A stretch of 64,000 nucleotides of DNA from Diphasiastrum complanatum (lineage: Eukaryota; Streptophyta; Lycopodiopsida; Lycopodiales; Lycopodiaceae). The DNA lies in the NCBI GenBank assembly GCA_029204225.1, contig CM055110.1:42823862-42887861 (forward strand). Direction: 5' to 3'. A program made the translations under genes and the position numbers. Positions 35,273 to 45,900 of this stretch are shown piece after piece. Within the stretch, counting starts at the first letter, position 1, and each line of letters opens with the position of its first letter. Below the pieces are notes generated by a model. That model ran no database searches and was not told the origin of the DNA. It saw only the letters and a list, made by a program, of their open reading frames with translations.

Positions 35273-35784
35273 CTAGCTTGGTAAGTCTAGCATAGATCTA
35301 TCTATAACTCCAAGAGCCAATCTTAGTTTTATAAATGGATCTTTAGGCAATGCCTTGGTGAGTATATCAGCAATGCAATCTGATGATGAAACATGAATAA
35401 GCTTGATCTCCTTTGCTTGCACTTTCTCCCTCACGAAATGATGTGCAATCTCGATGTGCTTTGTTCGAGCATGGAAGACTGGATTGTTTGCAAGTTGTTG
35501 AGCTGCTTGATTATCACAATATATGCATGGAATGTCTTCATCCTTGATCACATGTAGCTCCTCCAAAAGCCTTTTAAGCCAAAGAACCTCCTTTGTTGTT
35601 GTTGTCATAGCTTCATATTCGGATTCTGTTGATGAAAGAGAGATGGTATTTTTCTTTTTGGAAAGCCAAAATATAGCTCCTCCACATAAGAATGTAGCAA
35701 ATATAGCTCCTCCACATAAGAATGTAGCAAATGCACTTATGGATCTTCTATCCATTTTGTCACCTGCAAAACTTGAGTCCGAAT
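35273..35784 (-). pseudogene. pol: Copia RNase H fragment with a 30 bp in-frame duplication
   Basis: The C-terminal RNase H of a copia pol protein: DSSFAGDKMDRRS, SLSSTESEYEAMT, CDNQAAQQLANNPVF and HFVREKVQAKE, ending a few residues before the LTR. An exact 30 bp tandem duplication (35671-35700 and 35701-35730) doubles the ATFLCGGAIF segment. The homology stops at 35784, exactly where another LTR, in the opposite orientation, starts. Everything upstream of RNase H is missing. The apparent 271-residue frame that runs on to 36088 is a chance fusion through that LTR. Confidence 0.88.
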
Positions 35785-36330
35785 TGTGAAAAATGCAAAA
35801 ATAAACTTGGTAGAGGCCAAAAATCTTGTATACAGGATAGACACACGTGTGGAGCCTGTTCCCATGTGTGAAACTAGTGTACTTTTCATGTACCATAATC
35901 ATATATGTAGCAAGTTGGATTTGATAGCTATCCTCAAAATTTTTGGTCCAGTTCTTGTTGTGGGTTGTAGGAACCCTTTTCACACGTGTGAGGCCGTACA
36001 GCTCCGGTTTTGACTGAGAAATTTCAAAAATTTGTAGAATTTGACTCACATACCCAATTTGAGTGATTTTTGGTGCAAAATCAAGCATTTTCTATAGTGA
36101 ATCTAATTCCTTGATTAGTTCTTGGATTAAATCAGTCAAAAAATTAAAATTGAAGCTTGAATTAGGTGCACTAATTGATCTTCTCTGATTTTTTGAGTGT
36201 ATGTTGAGGTTGAAGAGAGAGATTGCTAAAAATCATAGATTAAGGAGTGATTTTGCAAGTTTGAGACTAGAATCTAAATTTTCATCATTCTAGATTGGTT
36301 CATGAGTGATAGGATTGAGTCTATAAGCTT
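35785..36330 (+). repeat. Copia 5' LTR in plus orientation (right edge uncertain)
   Basis: Begins TGTGAAAAATGC. Its first ~145 bp match the inverted start of the 34442-35260 LTR, then the two diverge. It contains CACACGTGTG at 35842-35851 and 35981-35990. A copia gag starts 0.6 kb downstream in the same orientation. No Met-tRNA primer site was found, so the boundary between LTR and leader is not fixed. Confidence 0.6.
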
Positions 36331-36408
36331 TCTAAATTGCTAGAAGACTTTAGGTTCAGATCTCTTAGAGAAACCATAAGAGTTTCTAGCGCTTTTTCAC
36401 ATTCAAAA

Positions 36409-36957
36409 ATGGCATCAATGGGTGGTTTTTTGCTTGAAGCTAGTGAAAGACTTACATCCACTAATTATGCTAATTGGATAGTTCGAATGGAGTCTTTGCT
36501 TGTACTTCATGATCTTTATGACATAGTACTTGAGGTGGAAGTAGAACCTCAAGGAGGAATTGACTTGGCTAAGTACAAAAAGAGATGTAGAGTTGCATTA
36601 CACTGCATAAAAATGAATGTAAGTAATGAACTTTTGAAAGCCCTCATCTTGTACCACATCCAAAGAGGCATGGGATTCATTAAAGCCATTTATGGATCCA
36701 AGAACACTTCAAGGATACTCATGCTTAGGAATCAAATCCTTCAAAGCATGAAAGGAAGTAGTGAAAGTGCCCAAAATTATGTCTTTAGGATCAAATCTTT
36801 GTATAAGGAGTTGTCTTCTATAGATGATAAAATCAAAGATGATGAATTAGTTCAAATCATTTTGAATGGATTAGGAGATGGTTATTCCAATCTTGTTCAA
36901 ACTTTTGCTATTCAAGATTCACTTCCTAGTATTGAAAAATATTCACAGATTCACTGA
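36409..36957 (+). pseudogene. gag: Copia gag fragment, truncated
   Basis: The Met at 36409 starts a capsid (UBN2-like) region clearly related to the 29.8 kb gag: LLEASERLTSTNYANWIVRMESLL, SRILMLRNQILQSMKG, DDELVQIILNGLGDGYSNLVQ. It breaks off after SLPS. The next bases hold a perfect 12 bp inverted repeat (TTCACAGATTCA and its complement, 36942-36966) that brings in a stop. No knuckle, protease or pol follows. It belongs to the element whose LTR starts at 35785. Confidence 0.82.
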
Positions 36958-37011
36958 ATCTGTGAACACGTTTCTTTTTATCTCTTTCTTTTTCTTGGAT
37001 TACTTTACTTC

Positions 37012-38059
37012 TGTTGTTACGATTCTTTGTGGTTCTTCTTCTTATTAGAACTGTTACAGAGTAGAAGCATTACTCAGGTTTAAACATGTATTCCCAGCCT
37101 GTCAGTGGGTAACTCAAATTCGATACTCAGCTACATATGTAACCAGACAAAGCTCAAGAAGATCAACGTTCAATACAGAGAGCAATCCTACCACTAACTA
37201 CTAAATCAGAAAACAATCAAGAACCAGATTAACTACTGAAACAAGAAACAAGATTCAGGAAACTAGATTCCTAACAGCATTTTAACAATCTAAGAATCAA
37301 GAAACACTCATCACTTGATGCTCTGACTACTCAAGAACAATCAAGAACTGAGTTGTAAGGGAGTATGCAAGATCTATACCACAAACCAGCCTATCTAGTT
37401 TACTTGAATGCTAATTACTACAACATTCCACAAACAAGAACTGAATGCTAATCCACAACTAAGCAAGAAACAAGAAACAAGAACCTAGTTAATCCACAAT
37501 GCAAAGGAATCAAGCATGCTCATAGAAATCTCACTCAAGAGCATTGCCATGAACAAGGAGCTAAGCTATCATCAAGAACTCGTGGAGGATCCTCTTTATT
37601 TGCTCAAGAGAACTTGACAATACAATCAAAGCTCCCTCACAAGAGAGGGGGGCCCTTAAATAAGCAAGAAGGCTGCCCATGTGGAGCCCATGTGGCAATT
37701 CCACTAAATTAGAACTACATGTGCAATTTGCCCTTCCACTAAGGGTCACCATCAAAAGGTGGCTCACTCTAACTAATTTAAGGGGGGTCTACCTTTATTT
37801 ACAATGTCTAGGAAACATTACTAGCTCCTACATGGTCATTTCTTCTTTGGGATACACCATGTAGGCTCACATAGTTAACTCACTGTCTTCTTAGCTAGTA
37901 TTTCCTCGGCTCTCAGCTTCTTCTACTCTCTTCCTTCTGAGACCTCCTCGGTCATGGGTGAGAGATAACTTGTGTCTTCAGCTTGGCTCGGCACTTGGAG
38001 ATTCCCTAGAATTTGCTAACATTATCCACCCCTAATCTGTTGCAGGACCCACTGCAACA
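37012..38059 (-). mobile_element. LTR-like segment next to unknown element 2
   Basis: About 1,048 bp with classic LTR-type inverted ends TGTTG...CAACA. On the minus strand a TATA-like TTATTTAAG lies near 37655, placed much like the TATA motif in the 31.1-31.9 kb segment. Directly to the right begins the minus-strand coding region of element 2. The partner LTR, polypurine tract and target duplication were not found. Confidence 0.5.
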
Positions 38060-38085
38060 CCGGTGATGTCTTCCGCTTGGCATTT

Positions 38086-39990
38086 GGAAAAGCGTGGATT
38101 TTCGTTCGCTTCCGTAAAACCTGGTGCTTATTATCCGCAAAATTTATTCGTCAAAATTGGAAGTCTCCCAATTGGCCGCTACATACCAGCCCTCTTGAGC
38201 ACTTCTTGTGAATCCTGCTCGCCTCGTTGTCATGCAGTCTGCTTTCGCTCGCTCATCTTTCGGCCCAGGGCTTCAAAAACTTGAAGGCGGAGCTTACTTT
38301 CGAAGTTGAGGGGCCCCTCTTATTTTTTCTACGAAGCCCATTTCCTGCCAGTCTTCCACCATGGTCACATAGCGTGACGACATGAAGGCCACTCTGTAGT
38401 ATAGCCTGGCCATCATCTCATGGTCTTCTTCTGACTGGACGGCCATATTTGGATTGAACCTGATTGGATCCAAGCCTTGATCCCAAAAACACTCTTGTTG
38501 CATCAGAATAACCATGGATCTGCAATATTCGGCACTTTCCTGCACGCAGAGATCGACACTTGATTTGTATTTGTGCCCGAAGTCGAGTAACTGTAGCCTC
38601 AGATCATTTGGGGAGGTTCTCTCTGAAATTCTCGGAATGACTGGCCAGTTTACTAACTCCACTCGGGGCTTTTCCACCGGCCATGGGTTTCTACGTTTGA
38701 GTGGCATGTAGAAAGGATCCACTCGCTTCCATGCCGGTGCTTTCAAATATTCTTGAAGCCGCCTGTTATCTTTCAAGACTTTAGTCTGCCATTCTGGCTG
38801 CGGTTGTAGCGCGGCAATGATCTCGGCCCTGGTGGAGTATTGGCTTTGGTCAATGTCTTCTTTGCCTCCCCTCATGTTGGGAGGGTATTTTCTCTCAAAT
38901 TTCTCTGACTCCCTTGTGTCAGCCAGTTTGCCTCTAGGCCTAGTGGGAGAAGTTGTCCTACGCAGCTGAGATGGCCTTGCCAGATAATCATCTAGGGCCT
39001 TGGTGCCCGTATCTTTCTCTTTAGCCCGCTAGCTTGTCGATGGCTCAGCTGCACTTGTGTCTAGTCTGGACAAGAACCTTCTTGTTTCTGGTTGGTTTGC
39101 CAAGAAGTCATCATCACCCCCCATGTCAGTGTTAGTTTCTGGAAGGTCGGGGATGGAATGATCTGGGGAGAGGGGTGCGGGGGTGAACGGTTTAGGAGGA
39201 GGTGGAATCAACAAGTTATACGCAGCACCGGGGGAGTGGAGTTGTTGGAGGAACTTGTCCCGTTGGGCTTTGTAAGTGTCAGCTGGACCTTTTAATGGGC
39301 CCATTATTTTTCTAGGAGATGATGAAGAGAGGGGAGATGAAAGAATTGGGTAAGTTGGAATGAATGTTTTAGAAAAATTAAATGCGGAGTAGGAGGAAGG
39401 TTTAAAGGTGGGAGGGGGTCGGGGAAAAGTCATGGAAGCAGCACCGGCTCTCTGGCCACCCGATCCCGAGCTACCATCTGATGGGTGGGTTTGCCCGCCT
39501 TGATTTCCTGCGTTATCATTCCCATCATCATCCCGCGGCTTTATTGATTGAGCACCTGCTTGAGCCTTGCACGTCGTGTCCCGTAATTGGTTCACCTTGT
39601 CCAAGACTTGTTGCAGGGCCTTCGTAGTGTCTTCCAGCTGCTTCTGGGACTCCAGGATGATCTTCTCTTGTTTAGGGACAATGTTTTCGAAATTGTGGCA
39701 GTGTTTGGTCCTCGCGGGAACCCATAAGGTTGCGAGTCGGCTGCCGCAAAAGATACGCTATAAACATAATTCCTTATAGGGGGAACTATGATTTGACATG
39801 ATCTTGTCGTGGTATGATAATTGGCATATGCCATGTGTACCAGATACGGGCTTTGATAGCTTGTCAAGATAGGGATCTGAAATTCAATTTCCTTGAAGAA
39901 GGACTCCATCTGTTGGTACCAGGTCTGCATCTCTGTAAGGTCTAACTTGCATAGCTGGATGTCGAGCTTGCTTGCTTCGCATCAGAACTT
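38086..39990 (-). pseudogene. Unknown retroelement-associated protein, copy 2
   Basis: Minus-strand frames in series. About 39930-39740 holds a helical N-terminal part (WYQQMESFFKEIEFQIP). Next comes a coiled-coil segment running into 39604 (LESQKQLEDTTKALQQ, LDKVNQLRDT) and a Gly/Pro/Ser-rich linker (to 39029). After a break, a better conserved 193-residue frame (38875-38294) carries LQPQPEWQTKVLKDNRRLQEYL, then helical Cys/Met-rich sequence to YYRVAFMSSRYVTMVEDWQEMGF. QPQPEW and the block around it match copy 1. The tail near 38086-38135 (GFY-x-S-xx-KSTLF) also matches the start of the window. No RT, integrase or transposase motif is present. I do not know the family; a gag-like or additional ORF of an LTR element is the best guess. 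Confidence 0.5.
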
Positions 39991-40084
39991 GAACTGGGAT
40001 TGGACAACATGGTGGGAAAATGGAAGAAGGGAGATTCTAAAAAAACTGTGTCAGTTGAGGGGTGAGACAGTGGTAAGGGCATCG

Positions 40085-40360
40085 GTTGAGATTTGAAGGG
40101 CTCCGGTTGAGATGTGAAGGGAGGACTTCGGTTGAGATCTGAAGGAGTGTTCCCGGTTGAGATGGGAAGGGAGGACTTCGGTTCAGATCTGAAGGAGTGG
40201 GCTCCGGTTGAGATGGGAAGGGAGGACTTCGGTTGAGATCTGAAGGAGTGGGCTCTGGACTTCGGTTGAGATCTGAAGGAGTGGGCTCCAGTTGAGATGG
40301 GAAGGGAGGACTTTGGTTGAGATCTGAAGGAGTGGGCTCCGGTTGAGATGGGAAATGGCG
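40085..40360 (-). repeat. 51 bp tandem repeat, in frame on the minus strand
   Basis: Copies of a unit made of GGTTGAGATCTGAAGGAGTG plus GGTTGAGATGGGAAGGGAGG recur in tandem. On the minus strand they encode a 17-residue repeat, PFPSQPEPTPSDLNRSP, about five times within the frame 40540-40037. Because the unit is a multiple of three, the frame is kept across copies. It lies just upstream of element 2 and could be its proline-rich N-terminal region. Confidence 0.75.
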
Positions 40361-40540
40361 GTGCAGAATGGTTCGGAAAGTGTGTGGGGAGTGATGTATC
40401 AAAGGGTTTGGAAAGGGAGATATGTGGAAGATGGTTGTGTTGGATAGAACGGTGTGGGTGGTAAACGAAATAGGATGATGTAAAGGAGGGCGAACAGAGT
40501 GAGGTCGAGTTAAGAAAGATGGGGAGTGGAATAGCTGCAA

Positions 40541-42970
40541 GTGGAGGTGTTTGACAAGGGTTGTAATGTTATGGATGTGGATCTGTGAGAAATGAAACGG
40601 GTTGAAGGTATACAGTTTGTGATAGTGATTTTAGGATGTTCAATATTGTGACGGGAGCGTAATGAGTGCTCGCGTGACACTACCCCTCAGCATGCGAGAA
40701 TTTGTGATATGAGGTATTCTGTCGGCGACGTTGGGTTTGAAAGTTTCGGTGATGGCGCTCATAAGGGAGTGATAACGAAGGTGGTTGGTAGAGTGTAGAG
40801 ATGGTGGTTGATCACTGAAGGATTGAACAGTCGAGCGCCAGGATCGGACACAATAGCAAGAAGATCGCCGCAGATCGTCGCCAGAAGACGCTTGAGCTCG
40901 CACTTCGTTGAGGTGCGAATGGCTTCGAGGTGAGGGCATTTATTGCTGTCGTCGTCTGGTTGCAAGGGAGATGGGATCAACTTGCCTTCAGCTTGTGCTC
41001 CAACATGCACAACGACAACATGAATCATAAAAAGTTTACATAGTCTTCCATGTTGCAATTGTCAAGTTCCCTTATGATTTCAGCATGCAAGGATATGAAG
41101 TTGTACAAGGCAAGTCTTGGCTTACTCTATGTTACATTCTTCATGGCATAGTAGTGGATCTAGCAAGTCAATCAAGAAACCATCTAAATCTCTGAACGAT
41201 AAATGGCAATGAAAGTTGAACTCATATACTACTATCACATTCAAGGGGCCTTGAAAGATGCTCACCCTTTTCTAGACAACGTTTTGGGACACCTAATAGC
41301 CAACATTCTCAATTTTGTTTTGTCCTCAATTGTTCATGTCCCCTTCACAAGATAATTTCAATGTTGGATTAAATTGAAAATTGTGTCAACAAGGATATGT
41401 CAACAACTACTTGCAAAATTAGATTTGCATTACTTCATTCGGTATCACAAATGAGGCAATGCAAGTCAAAAAATATACAAGGTGGGCTTAAAATTGCCTA
41501 TGAGGCCAAGTATATTAGTCGCATGCTCTTTCCTCTCAATGCACCAACAACAAGGTTCAAAGTTATCCAACAAATCAACTACTTTTAAGATCAACAAACT
41601 ATGAACTTAAACTGTCATCCACTACCATTCCCTTTGATTATAAGGTTGAATATAATTATTACAATAATGGAAATTGAGCATGACTGAGAGGAAACAAGCA
41701 TCACATCAAACACAATTAATTTCCTAACCTACTAAATTAATAGTTGACAGTTAAATCTGTGCTTGGAGCATGTAAAAGGATTGGCACTGAGATGTCCTAC
41801 ACAACTTTACAAATTCCATTCTAAGAACAAAAATCCAATTTTTTTTAGATTTTGCCTTTAGCAATTGTCCATAATAGGGCCCCAAATAACTAGAGTTGAC
41901 CATCATTTACTCCGGGCCAATCCATGTCCCCTCAATCCGCGCCTTGGCCTCGTGCACAAGAGATAAACTCGTGGCCTGAGATCTGGCCTTATGTACAAGA
42001 GATAAAGTCATGGCCTGAGACGTTATGCCCTTAGACACGTCCTAGGACAAGGCCAAAGGGTGGCAAAGCACCATCACCATAATCCTTTGCCCGAAAATTT
42101 TTCTGAAATGTTCATGAAAGATAGAGATTTCTCAAATACATACAAATTCAGTGCATAATCTGGCATATGCAGATCCTTCAGCATACCTCACTGGTGAAAC
42201 ACAGTTCTTCTATTGAAAATGCTAGAGTTTAAAGGCTTCAAAGGTGCCAAACATGAATCGATGAGGCTTGCAAGCCTCAAGAAAATCATATGACCACTAT
42301 CTTTATAGTGTATAGTCTCATATATCCTGCTCATGGATAAATAAAGAAGTGCTCAATGCAGATCTAATGTACAATGCCTTGTAATATAGGCACTTGAATT
42401 TCAATTTAACTCCTTGCCTTGGAAGGAGAAAGAGATACTGACTACAGATACTAAAACGCTGTGTTGTAAGAAGCAGCAATGTTAACTAGACTATGAAAGA
42501 AGGTAGACACAAATGAAACCTATGAGATGATAGGAAGCACAGCAACACAACTCATTAAAGTGCAACAGAAAGATATCCAGATTCAACTGCTTACTAAAAA
42601 CTACAATCAATCCACATTGAATAAGAACTAAATGACATGAATTTTAACCTTTTAACCTGATACAGTGCACAAGAGCCACATTTAATTTCAAAAACTCTGG
42701 TAAAAAAAATTCTCGCCAAAACGAGTCATCCTTCAGAGGAAGGGCAAGTTGTTTTATGATCGGGACAGATTGTCATTCCCAGATGATCAACCTCAACCTA
42801 ACTATTTTCAAATGTTCAAATGTGGATAGTGTAATGTTTGAAATCCTTACTCCTACAATTCTGGTTCAGAAACAAACACAGGCCATTTGGGAAACAATTC
42901 ATTAGAAGGAAGAAAGCCAAAAAGCATATCAACTTTGAGTCTTTCTAATACTCTTCAATCGAGATGTACT
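40541..42970. other. Interval without a supported gene
   Basis: Between element 2 and the 3' end of the PP2C gene only short frames occur. A tandem pair of about 42 bp units containing ACAAGAGATAAA...GGCCTGAGA lies at 41946-42020. The last part (about 42700-42970) is probably the PP2C 3' UTR; no clear poly(A) signal was identified. Confidence 0.45.
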
Positions 42971-45900
42971 TTAAGGATATGCATTTGCTGCATCGAATGC
43001 AAGAGAGCCACAAGGCCTTTCTAGATTATCGATTCCACCCTTAACTGACATTGGAATGAAATCAGGAGAAATCCCCTTGCTTATTGAATCTGTGTCTAGA
43101 TACAAAACAACCACAGATATATCATCATGAAAGTGTCTTCTAATCCCTGGCTCAAGTTTGATCAGATCTGAATAACGCAGTTCACGCTTCTTAACTGCCA
43201 ACTGAAGTGCAAGCTTGATTAATCTCTTGGCAATGCCCTGCATCCAAATACACAATGAACCTTTTACAATATGTTGCTAAAATACAGCAGGCAGCTCAAG
43301 CTTCAATAAACAAAAAGTCAAAGATCAGAACTTGATAGACCAACATATGCAGATAGCTTGGATGAAAAAAAGAACTTCACTACAAGGACCAGCTAGGAAC
43401 GCTTTTCTTTGAGGATTATCGACACATAGCCCATCCAAAGCAAACCTATTCATACATTATGGCTCTTTAAAATGGTATGCAAATAGGAATATAATACTAG
43501 CAAAACTGGGGTGATGTGTGGAAGACCTTTTGGGCCTTAAATCTGAGTTACTCTGAAACTTCACGCCATAAAATACGATTCATAGTTCTCTTTTTTAGTA
43601 TGCACTTTATTAGTGGGTTCATATTTAATGTTCATATTTAGAAGGGTTCAACAAAGGTTAGCATCTAATATTGCAACCTTTCAAAGAATCAGATTTCAAA
43701 CTTCAGCATTCTAAATACAAACGTTTCTCAACAGTACTAATATTCTGGAATCTATACTTACAACTCCAACACTTGAATAATAATTCCTGGAGTAAGCAAC
43801 TTCAATATCTCTGAACTTCACAGCCAAAAGACTTTTATCTGAGTAATTTTGATAATAAACCCTGAACCCTGATATGTCCCCATGTTTTTTCCTGAACCTT
43901 TTCTTTCCTCAATAGGAGCTCCCTAAGATATTTCAAGATCTAATCACATCCTCAATTCAAATCTTGAGGCCAATAATGACTTCAAACTTCTTCTAAATAC
44001 TGAGATGGACTCTATGAAGCAGGCATGGATATTAAATTTGAAACCATAGAGAGGTATAGTGCCAGAATCTAAGGTTCACAGAACTAAGTTCATACCGCAC
44101 GTGGGTATTTGTGTACTATTCCAACAGCCTCTTGATTTGAAAGGTTGTCCCATAGGCCATCAGAAGCAAATATTAGAAACTTATCCTGTGGCTGAAGCAT
44201 GTGTACTGCTATTGATGGCTCTGCTGTTAAGACAGGTCTCTTCAAGGGTTCTTGAAGAGGAAGCCAAGAAAGGGGATGCTCTCGAAAAAACTCCGGCCTT
44301 TTCAAGTAAATATCACCAATAGACCTTGATACCTGCCAATAGAAAAAAAACAAATTTTGCAGTCACAAAAAGGTACAAATTGCCCGATGATCACAACCTT
44401 CTCATAATTAGTAGTAAATAATCCATGGTGATGAGCTCGGACTGACTTTGTAGCATAGAAGATTGAAAGAAAAACAACAAAGACCTAGAAAAAGTTGATT
44501 TGAATAACAAAGCTTACATGGCAAAACTCAAGGGCCTGTCTCGGCAGTGAGTGCCTTCAGACATTCTTCAGAATCATTTGATCATAAAATCAGAATGATA
44601 CTTCTTTGATAACAAGTATGGAAAAGGTGAAAAGAAGCTACCATCATCTCTGTAATGAGAATCTAATTTCCATTTAATGTCCTCGGGATAACATTGGAAA
44701 CTTCTGTACTACATTGTACTAGAATGAGAATGTAGAACAAGTATTTTCAAATCTTTTAGCTTAGACAGCCTACGGGAATGTTAAAAAATCCAGAATGTTG
44801 CAAATGCAGAAAAAACATCGTACAAGGTAACAGGCCCAGATTGTACACAGTTACTCCAAAAGTATCAAAGAAATCGTTCCATGATAGACTTTGATGCACT
44901 TTGCAACATAAAATGTTAACATGCCGACAGGCCTCAAACCTGATTTTCAAACATTGCTCAAGTAGGAACTTTGAATAGCTCATCAAGTCAAAACTTGAAT
45001 ACAACTCACAAAATTAGACGGTTGTCCTGAAAATAGCATGCTTCAAAAGCATTTGGCTCCTATGTGTGAAGGTCACTACAGAACTTATGTTAACTTACAC
45101 CAAATCTTTAAGACACAAATGCACAAGAAAAACCTGTATGATTCCTTTGACACGCCAGGACCCATCTTTGCGAGTTACAATATTAGAATCATCAGGATGC
45201 AAGTCTTTTAACTCTCTGCGCACATCCTCGAAATTTGCATTATGCTCTGCAGATAATTGATGTGCTATGATTGACCCGGTTTGCGTCGAAGTCCCAAGGA
45301 CAGCCCTAGAATCACCAGCATTTGCAATGTAGAGGTTTCGACCAGATATCATTCCCGTCAAACAGCAAGAGCCAACAGCAACAATACGCGGCATTGTATG
45401 CCAAAGGGTGTCAACCACATCAGAGAAAGCTCTTTCTGTTGCTTTGAAAGCCTTCCGAAGGACATCTGTAGACATTTCACCTTGCTCTTCTGCAAGATCT
45501 ATAGCATTGAGGCGAATGCACTGGTCAGAGAATAGCCTTGATTTAATTGTTGCAGACATTTATTTTGATCCACTTCCTTCTCAACAGCAAACTTAGAAGA
45601 AAAAAAAGACTCATCTGATTTCTAACTGGAACACTTCAACTCCATGAACACAAAGAGCCTAAGTAGATGAAAAATGTTGTGAACTTACAAAGGCATAAAC
45701 TCTTCTTATAAAAGTTAAAATGGAGCACATGCTGCACTGAAACAGTCCTAAGGCTTACACTATTTCGTTGCATTTTATTTTCTAATAGAACGACTGCCAG
45801 GATCAAGTAGCAGTTTGTCTTTGTAGTACTTTTGTCATCTATTTGAATACAAAGAACTACCATAAGTTCATTTGCAATCAGCTCAAACACTTCTTTTGAC

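Noticed and set aside
35273-36088. A 271-residue minus-strand frame as one gene
   Set aside because: Only the part below 35785 is copia RNase H; the rest reads by chance through an LTR in the opposite orientation.
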